From Komarekiella delphini-convector SJRDD-AB1 (GTDB lineage: Bacteria; Cyanobacteriota; Cyanobacteriia; Cyanobacteriales; Nostocaceae), in the NCBI RefSeq assembly GCF_014831675.1, contig NZ_VJXY01000001.1:179324-243323 (forward strand): a stretch of 64,000 bases of DNA, read 5' to 3'. Positions 8,306-17,443 of the stretch are shown here, one piece after another. Position 1 is the stretch's first letter. Each line of letters begins with the position of its first letter. The notes below the pieces were generated by a model, which worked only from the letters and a program-made list of their open reading frames with translations, was not told the origin of the DNA and made no database searches. Made by a program: the position numbers and the translations under genes.

Positions 8306-10540
8306 CTAAGGTACTTCAATGGGAATCAAAGCATTTTCTGGCAAATAATTGCAAAAACGCCCGTCATCCGCCAACACCAAAATCAGGCGTAGGGGATAAT
8401 CCGGCGGAACTTGCAAATCTGCCCACGGTACTGCTAACTCTAAACAATTATTTAAAGCTACTTGAGCGCGACTAGCGCGGGGATGCCATTGATGATTTTC
8501 TCCAGCTTCCCGAAACTGAATTGATTGCGTCAGCAAATTAATTTCTAGAAGATGGTGGAAAAGGTAATTAAGTGGAGCTGCATCTGGCACGTCTGCCAAA
8601 GGAACTGGACTATTTACCATTGTCTTGTCGGGATAGAACCACAGCAAATTTAATTCTGCTGGCAAATCTCCCCCTGGTGCAACACCACTTTTAAAGTCCA
8701 ACCGCAAATAGAAATTCAGGTGATCCACCCCATACCAAAGTCGCTGGATGACACTGCTGTTGTGCATTGTCCCCCGCGCCCCGCCTATTTCTATGCGTCC
8801 AGCTTTGTCCCAGTCCTGTTCATCACCTTTACCATTGATGACGGGGTGAATAAACCCTTCTGGGCGGTGGTCTGCGCGTGCTTGGTGAACTTCCACTGGT
8901 TGGCGAATATATGAAGGTATGGGTTCATTTAAGGCCTTGTAAATGCCAAACAAGTGTTCCCGAAACAACTGGTCAAAGATGGCATCTTGATTTGATGAAT
9001 GTCCTTCACCAAACCACCAGAACCAGTCGGAACCCTCTGCGGCATATAAAGCTTCCCACGCTTCGGGGTTGTTGGCTTCTGTTGCTTCAGGATGATTCGC
9101 CAACAGATTCCTAGCTTTTGTTAGATAGTCCCAAGCCCGGTTTTTGGCAGGGTCGCCTATCCAAGTGGTAAAGCTGCCATCTACCCAAGAACCGCTATGC
9201 AGTTGTTCTCCGGGGATGGTTGCTGTGGCAGGAAATTGTTCGAGAAATTCGGAGACAGTAACAAGTTTGAGGTGGGGTTCGTTGCTTAATGTTTGATATA
9301 AAGCTTCTAGGAAAGGTTTACCATCTTGGGGATAAAATTCCCAACAATTTTCTCCATCCAAAGCGATGGTAACTAACCAAGGTTGTTCGCTTTGGCTGTC
9401 TCTTTGCATTTTAGCGATCGCTTGGAGGTGTCCCACTAAGTCCGCTGCTGCCTGTTTTGCTGGCATGGCGCTGTAAGTAAAGCCAATCAAATCCGATAAT
9501 CTATGGTCACGAAACACAATCGCTAAATCACCTGCTGGAGTTTGCAGGCGGTATGGTTGGTACAGCAATTCTGGTTGCTGTACGTTTCCCGCCCCATCTC
9601 GGTGGAAAAAGTGTTTCAGTGTCCATCCCAAAACGGCTTCATCTGAGCAAATCCACTTAAATCCTTGATTAATAATATACGGAAGTGTCTCCGGGCTGAC
9701 TGACTGTTCTGAAGGCCACAAGCCACGGGGTATTTGTCCAAAACGGTCTTTATATAGGTTCCAAGCTTTCTGTAAGTGGCGGGGGATATCTTCTGCCCAC
9801 TGAAACCGATGCTGAGGTAGCGTCATATTGGGCACTGCTACCCGACCAGAGTTTGTATCAGCGAGCAAGGGCAAAATCGGGTGAGTGTAGGGCGTAGTGG
9901 TAACTTCTAATTGCCCCGCTTCCTGCATTTTCCGGTGTTGGGGAATGATGCGGCTGAGAATTTGGCGCTGTTTGGAATAAATACGCTGGCGATCGCTTAA
10001 AGTAAAATTTCGACCCTGTTTTAACCAAGCCGCAATTTCTGGGTCATCCCAAAATAGCGGATCGATCCATGCCAGATTGTGCCAAGCCAGCAAATCACTG
10101 TAATCTGGGAATTCCCAATTTGCCAGACACCAAGCTGGCCCCTTTTCCTGCTTTTGCTCGTACAACTGTGCATAGCGGGGATGAGGGTCAATCAAAGTGT
10201 GGTGATTGGCATCAAAAAAGTGCTCGATAATGAATTCCCGCTGTTGCTGAGTTAGTTGCTCAGTTGGTGTTAGGCTGGCTGTGAGGTAAGGATCAAAAGC
10301 AGTGCCAGCAATGTAATCTTCAAGTTGCAATATCAGCGAGGGTACTAAATTTACCGTTTGGTGTAACTTCGGATACCGTTCTAAGAGTAATACCAAATCC
10401 AGATAATCCTTAGTACCATGCAACCGTACCCAAGGCAAGCGGTACTGCTGACTAGGAGACACTGAAACGCTGCTGCCAGGAGATTTGTATAACGGCTGAT
10501 GTTGATGCCAGATAAAAGCGACGTGTAAGGGATGGGACAT
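8306..10540 (-). CDS. Glycoside hydrolase family 57 protein (alpha-amylase / glucanotransferase type)
   Basis: 744 aa. The GH57 signature motifs are present in order: HQHQP at 12-16; WPSE with the presumed nucleophile Glu278; FRDHRLSD near 343-350, which should carry the acid/base Asp; and ALDGENCWE near 393-401. Family members cleave or transfer alpha-1,4/1,6-glucans such as glycogen. The C-terminal 190 residues look like an added beta-rich domain. No signal peptide is visible, so a cytosolic role in glycogen turnover is likely, but the exact reaction cannot be read from the sequence. The nfu gene lies upstream on the same strand, 180 bp away across a purine-rich spacer. Confidence 0.9.
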   Translation of the reverse strand: MSHPLHVAFIWHQHQPLYKSPGSSVSVSPSQQYRLPWVRLHGTKDYLDLVLLLERYPKLHQTVNLVPSLILQLEDYIAGTAFDPYLTASLTPTEQLTQQQREFIIEHFFDANHHTLIDPHPRYAQLYEQKQEKGPAWCLANWEFPDYSDLLAWHNLAWIDPLFWDDPEIAAWLKQGRNFTLSDRQRIYSKQRQILSRIIPQHRKMQEAGQLEVTTTPYTHPILPLLADTNSGRVAVPNMTLPQHRFQWAEDIPRHLQKAWNLYKDRFGQIPRGLWPSEQSVSPETLPYIINQGFKWICSDEAVLGWTLKHFFHRDGAGNVQQPELLYQPYRLQTPAGDLAIVFRDHRLSDLIGFTYSAMPAKQAAADLVGHLQAIAKMQRDSQSEQPWLVTIALDGENCWEFYPQDGKPFLEALYQTLSNEPHLKLVTVSEFLEQFPATATIPGEQLHSGSWVDGSFTTWIGDPAKNRAWDYLTKARNLLANHPEATEANNPEAWEALYAAEGSDWFWWFGEGHSSNQDAIFDQLFREHLFGIYKALNEPIPSYIRQPVEVHQARADHRPEGFIHPVINGKGDEQDWDKAGRIEIGGARGTMHNSSVIQRLWYGVDHLNFYLRLDFKSGVAPGGDLPAELNLLWFYPDKTMVNSPVPLADVPDAAPLNYLFHHLLEINLLTQSIQFREAGENHQWHPRASRAQVALNNCLELAVPWADLQVPPDYPLRLILVLADDGRFCNYLPENALIPIEVP

Positions 10541-10557
10541 AGATAGTTATTGAGGAT

Positions 10558-10690
10558 TGGGCATGGGGGAAAGGGGAAAAAGGGGGAAAGGAGGAAAGGG
10601 GAAAAAGGGGAAAGGGGAAAAATGGGGAAAGGGAAAGAGTTATTCTCTTGCCTCTGTGCCCCTCTGCTCCTCTGCTCCTCTGCTCCTGTG
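10558..10690. repeat. Purine-rich GGGGAAAA low-complexity tract
   Basis: Tandem GGGGAAA/GGAGGAAA units followed by CTCTGCTCCTCTGCTCC units fill the space between the GH57 and nfu genes. Shadow frames here (10381-10901) have no protein-like composition. Confidence 0.6.
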
Positions 10691-10720
10691 CCCCCAGTTC
10701 CTCCCCCCAATCCCCAGTCC

Positions 10721-10951
10721 CTACATTACTTGCTCGATTTCTGCAATTTCGGGAATCAATTCCTTCAGGCGGCGCTCAATGCCCATTCTGAGGGTCATTG
10801 CGGAGCTAGGGCAAGAACCACAAGCGCCTTGCAACCGTAGTTTGACCACAGGGCCGTCAAGTTCTACGAGTTCCACATTGCCACCATCAGACATGAGATA
10901 AGGGCGCATTTCATCTAAGACTGTTTCAACGTTGTCAATTGTTAGTTCCAT
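10721..10951 (-). CDS. nfu: NifU-like C-terminal-domain Fe-S scaffold (Nfu)
   Basis: 76 aa, essentially the single Nfu domain. It has [11 protein letters not shown] near the start and the cluster-binding pair CGSC (Cys45 and Cys48) in GACGSCPSS. Nfu proteins hold a labile Fe-S cluster between two subunits and pass it to apoproteins; in cyanobacteria and plastids the small Nfu is important for photosystem I and other Fe-S proteins. It is not accompanied by nif genes here, so a housekeeping role is more likely than nitrogenase assembly. Full length for the cyanobacterial family. Confidence 0.92.
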   Translation of the reverse strand: MELTIDNVETVLDEMRPYLMSDGGNVELVELDGPVVKLRLQGACGSCPSSAMTLRMGIERRLKELIPEIAEIEQVM

Positions 10952-11928
10952 AGTTTTAGACCTGCTAAGTAAACGATGGCGATCGGGAATTAATTTGTAG
11001 TAGTGCTGAAATCTACTACAAATCTATTATCCAAAATTTTGTTTTTCAGCTTTGTTAAGTCGATCCTAGATCTAATTGCCCCTAGATTGTGGTTTGTCCA
11101 GTATTCTCAGACAAAAGAGTCATCTGTTCATGACTAATGATTAAACAATTGCTGGTTTTAGCAGCTTCAGAACTTACGCACTCAGATCCCCCAACCCCCT
11201 TAAAAAGGGGGCTTTATAAATTCCCCCCTTTTGAAGGGGAGCCAGCGCGGTCTTCTCTACTTTGAGGCTGCGCCAAGGGGGTTTACACGCCACTCCCCAC
11301 AACGGATAGCGCAGCGTAAAGCCTTCTCTTCGTTCGCGTAGCGTGTCGTAGACAGAGGCTTCGCCTTAAGCGAAGCCATGCCGCAGGCTTTACGGCATGG
11401 CTTCTCTACTTTGAGGCTGCGCCAACGCTTAGAGCGAGTCTTGTCTGCGACACGCTGCGCGAACGAGCGTCGGCAACCTCCGCCTTGGGGTGGCTCCCCA
11501 TGAGCGACTGGCGTGGGTTAGGGGGGATCAACAAGTGCAAAGATACAGCCAACCACTTTTCAAACAACCTCTAAGAAATGAAACAAACTATAGCAATTAT
11601 TAAATCAGAATCACTAAACGAAGTGGTGTAAGATTTAAAAATTTTCAAAAGCGAGGCAATTAGCCGAAAAACCTTGCTCAAATAGTGACTTATGTCATAT
11701 CAAAAGAACAATTTGAGTGGATTACAGTGTAATTAGGTGTTCTTGATGGCTCGCTAAAACTCTACTGCATTGTATAACCAGTTTCATACAGACTGGCGAG
11801 ATCAAATTATGAAAATTCGCAGGCTAATCCGATTATGGGCAGTATAATTATTCCTGTTCATATTGCTCAAATTATGCATTCGGTATGCGGCACAATATTT
11901 AAAGAAACCCATATTTTAATTTTTCCAA
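10952..11928. other. Long intergenic region with nested repeats
   Basis: 11172-11245 begins with ACTTACGCACT followed by AACCCCCTTAAAAAGGGGG. This matches the element at 22907-23005, but here it is interrupted by about 270 bp of GC-rich dispersed repeat (11245-11510) before GGGTTAGGGGGGATC resumes. 11550-11928 is AT-rich. A short frame at 11578 (17 codons, then TAA) vaguely resembles the start of a P-II protein, but no continuation is convincing. No gene is called. Confidence 0.6.
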
Positions 11929-12381
11929 ATGTCTGCTAAACAAATAGATAGTCGAAGTCCTGTCATATCTTGTGACTGGCCGATTGAGCAACTACCTGGA
12001 TTAAGCCAGGAGGAACAATCTCAACTACAAAATTGTGGGATTAAAACCACAGCAGCACTAGTTAAACAAGGCAAAACTTTACAGATGAGGCTGGCGTTAG
12101 CGAATAAATTACACGTTCATCCTCAGTATGTAAATAAGTGGATTGCTTTGGCTGACTTGGCACGTATTCCCAGCATAGGTATACAATATTGCGGTTTATT
12201 GCTCCATGCGGGTATTGGTTCTGTAGGGCAGTTAGTTCAAACTCCCACTCACCGATTGCACCGACAAATTTTGCGCTTGCAAGTAGCAACAATGCAGCGG
12301 CGAGATTTATGTCCGGCGATTGAGTTAGTCCAACAATGGAGTCAACAAGCAAAAATAGTGCTGAGTGCTGAGTGCTCTTAG
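11929..12381 (+). CDS. DUF4332 domain protein
   Basis: 150 aa. Two helix-hairpin-helix-like segments are visible: the first around residues 20-60 (PGLSQEEQSQLQNCGIKT), the second around 84-112 (LARIPSIGIQYCGLLLHAGI then SVGQL). This spacing is characteristic of DUF4332, a small cyanobacterial family related in fold to DNA-binding HhH proteins. Its function is not established. The gene stands alone and its last codons run into the repeat GTGCTGAGTGCTGAGTGCTC, so the C-terminus may have been altered by repeat DNA. Confidence 0.75.
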   Translation: MSAKQIDSRSPVISCDWPIEQLPGLSQEEQSQLQNCGIKTTAALVKQGKTLQMRLALANKLHVHPQYVNKWIALADLARIPSIGIQYCGLLLHAGIGSVGQLVQTPTHRLHRQILRLQVATMQRRDLCPAIELVQQWSQQAKIVLSAECS

Positions 12382-12501
12382 CGGTAGCGGGGCGTTTAGC
12401 CCGTGCTGAGTACTGAGTACAAAGTTACCTCCCTGCTCCCTCTGCTCCCCCTGCTCCCTCTGCTCCCTAATCCTTAATCCCCAATCCCCAGTTCCCAGTC
12501 C
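12382..12501. repeat. Short tandem repeats (TGCTCCC / CCAGTCCC type)
   Basis: CTCCCTCTGCTCCCCCTGCTCCC is followed by CCTTAATCCCCAATCCCCAG. This is the same class of short repeat that appears inside several genes in this window. Confidence 0.6.
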
Positions 12502-13116
12502 CTAATCCTTAACCAATACACCATTGAGGAAGATATCAGCCAGTCCTTCTGCCATTTGCTGCATTTCTTGGGGTGAGGCGTCAGGTTCCATGAGGGTGTT
12601 GTTAGAAAAACCTGCGATCGCAAACATTCCTAAGAAAACTTTAGCAACAAGATTGGCATCCATTTGGCGATAAATGCCTCTATCCATTGCTGTTTGAAAG
12701 AATGCTTCGGCCACATCAGTCATTTTGGTGATGACTTCTAATTGGATGCGATCGCGCAAATCTGGGTGAAACTGCACTTCCATAAAACAAACCCGCATCA
12801 AGTCGGCATTTTTTTGGAAATTCCACATCCGGCGGCGCATCACTTGAGCTACAGCCTTATAGCTGCCCATCTCACTCAATTCAGTCAGCAAATCTGTGAG
12901 GATTTCTACCCAGCCACTAGTAGCAACTTCCACCAAAATTGCCTTCTTATTGGGAAAATGACGAAATAGTGTACCTTCGGCTACACTGGCAGCCTGTGCT
13001 AAGTCACGGGTGGTAGTGCCATCAAATCCTTGGGAGGCAAACAAACGCTGTGCTGCCTGTAAAATCCGAGTGCGCGTCTGTGCCTCTGAGGGCGGGGGAG
13101 AATTAAAAACTCGCAT
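12502..13116 (-). CDS. TetR family transcriptional regulator
   Basis: 204 aa. The N-terminal DNA-binding domain (about 14-60) has the TetR pattern RILQAAQRLFASQGFDGTTTRDLAQAA in its helices (recognition helix followed by VAEGTLFRHFPNKKAIL). The C-terminal all-helical part (about 75-200) is the ligand and dimer domain, ending in ADIFLNGVL. It is divergent from the M16 peptidase gene, with about 150 bp between the two starts. It could control that gene or only itself; no clear palindromic operator was found by eye. The ligand is unknown. Confidence 0.9.
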   Translation of the reverse strand: MRVFNSPPPSEAQTRTRILQAAQRLFASQGFDGTTTRDLAQAASVAEGTLFRHFPNKKAILVEVATSGWVEILTDLLTELSEMGSYKAVAQVMRRRMWNFQKNADLMRVCFMEVQFHPDLRDRIQLEVITKMTDVAEAFFQTAMDRGIYRQMDANLVAKVFLGMFAIAGFSNNTLMEPDASPQEMQQMAEGLADIFLNGVLVKD

Positions 13117-13267
13117 AGCAGTTATGGTGAAATCTCTGGAACACGATTTGTAGCATTATTGTCTAACGTCAAGTACAAAAAGCCCAGAAAGCTTAATACA
13201 AGATTAACGCCCTGTTTGCTAAATAGTTTGTTTTTCAAGTAGTGTAACTTTACTTTAATTTTTGCTT

Positions 13268-14986
13268 ATGAGCCAGTCTAGCTACTCAATTTTAGATTTT
13301 AGATTTTGCGGAAAGTGGGCGGTGTCGGTTTCCGTCCCCGAAGTTTGCTCAACGCGGGGAACCCGCGCACGCAACTTCTCTTCGCTCAACTTTCCAAGAC
13401 GGATTTTGGATTGGTCAAATAAAGTATCTGTAACATTGCGCCGACTGTTTGCTACCTTGTTGGCGCTGCTCATACTTTGGTGGGGATTGCTGCCAGAAAT
13501 CGCTTTGGCTGATACTCAAACAGCACCTCCTCAACAACTACTACAACCACAGCGTCAAAATTCGATACAGCCTTATCTAGATCGAGTCATCAAACAGTTA
13601 ACAGAGTTCCGTCTTGACAATGGTTTGAAATTCATTGTCTTGGAACGGCATCAAGCTCCAGTAGTTTCCTTTCTTACCTATGCGGATGTAGGCGGTGTGG
13701 ATGAACCAGATGGGAAAACTGGTGTGGCACACTTTCTTGAGCATTTGGCGTTTAAAGGCACAACACGCATCGGTACAAAAGATTACAAAGCAGAAAAACC
13801 GCTTTTAGATCGCTTAGAGGAGCTAGATAGCCAAATTAGAATAGCGAAAGCCGATGGCAAAAAAGATGAGCTTGCCCGCTTAGAAGCTGAGTTTAAACAA
13901 GTGGAATCACAAGCAGCCAAGCTAGTTCAGCAAAACGAACTGGGGCGAATTGTGGAACAAGCGGGAGGCGTGGGTTTAAATGCTAACACTTCTACTGAAG
14001 CTACCCGTTATTTTTACAGCTTTCCTGCCAATAAGTTGGAACTGTGGATGTCGCTAGAGTCAGAGCGATTTTTAGAACCTGTATTCCGCGAGTTTTATAA
14101 AGAAAAAGATGTGATTTTAGAAGAACGACGGATGCGGGTGGAGAACTCGCCCATTGGGCAGATGGTGGAGAAGTTTATCGATACTGCTTACAAAGCCCAT
14201 CCCTACAGGCGTCCGGTGATTGGTTATGACGAAGATATCCGCAATCTCACACTAGAAGATGTAGAGAAGTTTTTTGCAACATACTACGTACCCAGCAATT
14301 TAACGATCGCCATTGTCGGAGATGTTAACCCGGCTGAGGTGAAAAAACTAGCGCAAACTTACTTTGGACGCTATCAAGCAAAACCAAAAGCACAGCCAAC
14401 AATTCCCACAGAACCGAAACAGACACAAACGCGGGAAGTTATTTTGCAGTTACCTTCTCAACCCTGGTATTTAGAAGGCTATCACCGTCCGGCAATTACT
14501 CACCCAGATAATGCGGTTTATGAAATCATTGGTAGTTTATTAAGCGATGGGCGGACGTCACGGCTGTATAAGTCTTTGGTCGAACAGCAACGCTTGGCTT
14601 TAAATGCCCAGGGTTTCAGTGGATTTCCGGGGGATAAGTATCCGAATTTGATATTTTTCTATGCTCTGACGGCTCCTGGACATACAGTTGATGAGTTGGC
14701 GGTGGCTTTACGCAAGGAAATTGACTCCTTGAAAACTCAGCCTGTTACAGCAATGGAATTGCAGCGCGTGAAAACCCAAGCAAGAGCAGCATTGTTACGT
14801 ACTCTCAGTTCCAATATGGGGATGGCTCAGCAATTGTTGGAATATGAGGTAAAAACTGGCTCTTGGCGGAATTTGTTTAAGCAGTTGGATCAAATTGCGG
14901 CGGTGACGACGGCTGATGTTCAACGGGTGGCGAAGGGGACATTTACGCCGGAGAATCGCACGATTGGTAAGTTGTTGTCGAAATAG
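13268..14986 (+). CDS. M16 family zinc peptidase (catalytic subunit type)
   Basis: About 572 aa from ATG 13268 (a TTG lies two codons upstream). The inverted zinc motif HFLEH is present in GVAHFLEHLAFKG, with the downstream acidic residues in NASTS/TEATRY and the C-terminal M16 half also present. A hydrophobic signal-like helix (LRRLFATLLALLILWWG) ends in ALA, suggesting export to periplasm or thylakoid lumen. The roughly 45 residues before it come from repeat-like DNA (ATTTTAGATTTTAGATTTTGCGG...), so the original start may be the in-frame TTG at 13436. It is followed 49 bp downstream by a second M16 gene lacking the zinc motif, and the two probably form a heterodimer as in other two-gene M16 systems. 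Confidence 0.88.
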   Translation: MSQSSYSILDFRFCGKWAVSVSVPEVCSTRGTRARNFSSLNFPRRILDWSNKVSVTLRRLFATLLALLILWWGLLPEIALADTQTAPPQQLLQPQRQNSIQPYLDRVIKQLTEFRLDNGLKFIVLERHQAPVVSFLTYADVGGVDEPDGKTGVAHFLEHLAFKGTTRIGTKDYKAEKPLLDRLEELDSQIRIAKADGKKDELARLEAEFKQVESQAAKLVQQNELGRIVEQAGGVGLNANTSTEATRYFYSFPANKLELWMSLESERFLEPVFREFYKEKDVILEERRMRVENSPIGQMVEKFIDTAYKAHPYRRPVIGYDEDIRNLTLEDVEKFFATYYVPSNLTIAIVGDVNPAEVKKLAQTYFGRYQAKPKAQPTIPTEPKQTQTREVILQLPSQPWYLEGYHRPAITHPDNAVYEIIGSLLSDGRTSRLYKSLVEQQRLALNAQGFSGFPGDKYPNLIFFYALTAPGHTVDELAVALRKEIDSLKTQPVTAMELQRVKTQARAALLRTLSSNMGMAQQLLEYEVKTGSWRNLFKQLDQIAAVTTADVQRVAKGTFTPENRTIGKLLSK

Positions 14987-15035
14987 GGATGGAAACGTAG
15001 ACGCAGAGGCGCAGAGGGCGCAGAGGAAGAGAGAT

Positions 15036-16553
15036 ATGCACAGATACAAGGTGAAGGGTAAAAGGCGGATGAGATTGAAAATTCAGAAGAGTAAGAGGCT
15101 GTTGTCTGCCTTGGTTATTGCTTTTGCTTTGTTATTTTTTACTTTTAACTTTTCTTTGGCGGCGACGGCGGAGGCAAAGCATTATACGGAGTTGCAACTT
15201 GCACCGTTGGCTGAGATCAAGTTACCCAAGTATGAGCGGTTTGTTTTGCAAAACGGCTTGGTTGTGTATTTGATGGAGGATCATGAGCTGCCTTTGGTGA
15301 ATGGTACAGCATTAGTGCGTACAGGAAGTCGCTTGGAGCCATCAGAGAAAGTTGGTTTAGCTGGCTTTACGGGTGCGGTGATGCGGACTGGAGGAACTAA
15401 GAAACATTCGCCAGATCAGCTAAATGACATGTTGGAACAACGAGCGGCTGCGGTGGAAACTAGCATTGGTGAAGCTAATGGTAATGCCAGTTTTCAAGCA
15501 CTTAGTGAAGATTTAGAAACGGTGTTTGGGCTGTTTACTGAGGTGCTGCGAGAACCTGTGTTTGCTCAAGAAAAGCTAGATTTAGCTAAGACACAGGCCA
15601 GAGGTAGTATTGCCCGTCGCAATGATGATCCAGATGAGATTGCTAGTCGGGAATTTCGCAAGTTGATTTATGGTAAAGAAAATCCTTATGCCCGCACGAT
15701 AGAGTATGTAACACTTGATCGAGTTTCTCGTGAGGATTTGCTCAACTTCTACCAGCAATATTTCCACCCGAATAATCTGATTTTGGGGATTGTGGGGGAT
15801 TTCGATTCTAAGAAAATGCGATCGCTTATTCAGGCTAAATTAGGCGACTGGAAGCGTAACCCCAAAATTGTTAAACCTCAGTTACCAGAGGTGTTACCAG
15901 CTAATACAGGTGGAGTATTTTTTGTAAATCAGCCGCAACTGACTCAGAGTAGTATTCTGGTTGGGCATTTAGGCGGACGATTCGATAATCCAGACTATGC
16001 GGCGTTGGATGTGTTGAATGGGGTGTTAAATGGGTTTGGCGGACGCTTGTTTAATGAAGTGCGATCGCGTCAAGGTTTAGCTTACTCAGTATACGGCTAC
16101 TGGAGTCCCCGCTTCGACTACCCTGGGATGTTCATTGCTGGTGGACAAACCCGCTCTGATGCTACTGTGCAGTTTGTCAAAGCCTTGCAAGCTGAAATCA
16201 AGCGCATCCAAGCACAAAGAGTAACACCAAAAGAACTAGCTTTTGCCAAGGAGTCTACGCTGAACTCCTTTGTTTTCAACTTTCAAGACCCCAGCCAAAC
16301 CTTGTTAAGGTTGATGCGATACGAATATTACGGCTATCCGGCTGATTTCCTGTTCCGCTATCAAAAAGCCGTAGCCGCAACCACAGCAATTGATGTGCAG
16401 CGGGTAGCAAAACAATACCTAAAGCCAGAAAATATTGTGACTTTGGTAGTGGGGAATCAAAGCGCCATTCAACCACCCTTGACACAACTAGCAGCACAAG
16501 TGACACCGATAGATGTGGCTATTCCTACTTCACAACCACAGATGAAGAATTAA
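15036..16553 (+). CDS. M16 family peptidase-like protein, zinc motif absent
   Basis: 505 aa from ATG 15036, which is preceded by AGGAAGAG; ATG 15069 (MRLKIQ...) is an alternative that starts right at the signal peptide (RLLSALVIAFALLFFTFNFS, then LAA). A longer frame from 14916 would overlap the upstream gene and translate repeat DNA, so I reject it. Both M16 half-domains are recognisable (FVLQNGLVVYLMEDHELP; GGRLFNEVRSRQGLAYSVYG). Where HxxEH should stand, the sequence is GLAGFTGAVMRTGG, so the protein should not be catalytic by itself. Such subunits pair with an active M16 partner, here the gene just upstream. Confidence 0.87.
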   Translation: MHRYKVKGKRRMRLKIQKSKRLLSALVIAFALLFFTFNFSLAATAEAKHYTELQLAPLAEIKLPKYERFVLQNGLVVYLMEDHELPLVNGTALVRTGSRLEPSEKVGLAGFTGAVMRTGGTKKHSPDQLNDMLEQRAAAVETSIGEANGNASFQALSEDLETVFGLFTEVLREPVFAQEKLDLAKTQARGSIARRNDDPDEIASREFRKLIYGKENPYARTIEYVTLDRVSREDLLNFYQQYFHPNNLILGIVGDFDSKKMRSLIQAKLGDWKRNPKIVKPQLPEVLPANTGGVFFVNQPQLTQSSILVGHLGGRFDNPDYAALDVLNGVLNGFGGRLFNEVRSRQGLAYSVYGYWSPRFDYPGMFIAGGQTRSDATVQFVKALQAEIKRIQAQRVTPKELAFAKESTLNSFVFNFQDPSQTLLRLMRYEYYGYPADFLFRYQKAVAATTAIDVQRVAKQYLKPENIVTLVVGNQSAIQPPLTQLAAQVTPIDVAIPTSQPQMKN

Positions 16554-16590
16554 TCTAGGTTACTCATCCATCGCAAACTGCAATCAAATG

Positions 16591-16626
16591 ATAATTAGAG
16601 ACGCAATTTCTTGCGTCTCTAATTAT
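16591..16626. terminator. Perfect 16-bp hairpin after the M16 pair
   Basis: ATAATTAGAGACGCAA and TTGCGTCTCTAATTAT flank a TTTC loop about 40 bp after the M16 stop codon. No long T-tract follows, but the stem is perfect. Confidence 0.6.
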
Positions 16627-16827
16627 ATAAAACGACAAAAAAGCAATATTATTTGTAAACTCATCATTTAAAAGACGAAACTCCATTTATTATGTCTTTG
16701 AAATCAATCTAAAAATCTTGAATTTATAAGATTACATTACAAAATAGTAGAGAGGGATTTTAGATTGGTAGCTTAATCTGATCCCAAGAGTGTTTTATTG
16801 ACTATCACCGTATTTCGGGAGGAAAAA

Positions 16828-17109
16828 ATGGCGAAGATAATAATCTCCAATTTGCCTGCTAGTAGTAATGAAAATCTGCTCACTGAACTAGAGCCTTGGG
16901 AAATGAAGTCTGTGGAAGGTGGTTTAAGAAGAAGGAGAAGAAGAAGAGGGACAGATGGAATAACTGGAGCAACTGGAACAACTGGAAGTACGATTACAAT
17001 CGACACAAGTGTATTAACAGCCACTATAGATGATATGAATGGTGTTCTTGATAGGCTGTCGGCACAACTCAATCAAACACTTGAGAGTGTAGAAGTAGTG
17101 GAAGAATAA
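16828..17109 (+). CDS. Gly-Gly leader peptide precursor with Arg-rich core
   Basis: 93 aa from ATG 16828, preceded by a good ribosome site (CGGGAGGAAAAA); the upstream TTG at 16798 is not needed. The first 32 residues look like a double-glycine leader (LLTELEPWEMKSVEGG). The predicted core starts LRRRRRRRG, continues with Gly/Thr repeats (GITGATGTTGST) and ends in an acidic helix (VLDRLSAQLNQTLESVEVVEE). There is no cysteine. This is not the same family as the seven peptides downstream, but its leader suits the C39-domain exporter encoded at 26223-29303. It has its own strong terminator. Function unknown; a secreted peptide or bacteriocin-like product is inferred. Confidence 0.65.
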   Translation: MAKIIISNLPASSNENLLTELEPWEMKSVEGGLRRRRRRRGTDGITGATGTTGSTITIDTSVLTATIDDMNGVLDRLSAQLNQTLESVEVVEE

Positions 17110-17151
17110 ATGTATGAGTCAGCTTGTTTTGAATTAAGTTTTCTTCTGATT

Positions 17152-17197
17152 ATCGTGCGTTCTAAATCTAATTAACGTTAGAACGCACGATTTTTTT
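17152..17197 (+). terminator. Rho-independent terminator of the Arg-rich peptide gene
   Basis: ATCGTGCGTTCTA (17152-17164) pairs perfectly with TAGAACGCACGAT (17179-17191) and is followed by TTTTTTT. Confidence 0.85.
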
Positions 17198-17224
17198 ATT
17201 AAAATTATCAACTATAAAACTTTC

Positions 17225-17267
17225 AACTAAGATTCCCGACTTCTTTAAGAAGTCGGGAATCTTAGTT
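17225..17267. repeat. 21-bp perfect palindrome
   Basis: AACTAAGATTCCCGACTTCTT pairs perfectly with 17247-17267 around one base. A related but imperfect palindrome (TACCCGA...AGTCGGGTA) follows the HopA1-like gene at 22842-22886, so this is probably a dispersed palindromic repeat. It further isolates the precursor array from upstream transcription. Confidence 0.6.
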
Positions 17268-17333
17268 AATTCAAAACCAATATTTAAGAGACTCAAGTCA
17301 TTTATTTATGTCTTTTCAACAAAGCTTAAAGCC

Positions 17334-17362
17334 TTGACTTTCCTAATTGTTCTGAATAAAAA
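17334..17362 (+). promoter_or_regulatory. Candidate sigma-70 promoter of the precursor array
   Basis: TTGACT (17334-17339), a 17-bp spacer and TAAAAA (17357-17362) lie about 80 bp before the first precursor ATG and after two hairpins that end upstream transcription. Inferred from sequence only. Confidence 0.4.
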
Positions 17363-17443
17363 TTGCATTAACGGTTAAGCGAAGCACAGCTTAATTGCCC
17401 ACAAAAACTACTGACTTGAAAACAAGTATTTTAGGAGAAAATC

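Noticed and set aside
11578-11640. Short frame MKQTIAIIKSESLNEVV resembling the start of a P-II signal protein
   Set aside because: Only 17 codons, and no following frame gives recognisable P-II blocks such as the T-loop or the C-terminal signature; similarity may be chance.
14916-15035. 40-codon N-terminal extension of the second M16 protein
   Set aside because: Overlaps the upstream gene and is read from the ACGCAGAGGCGCAGAGG repeat; a signal peptide begins only after the later ATGs.
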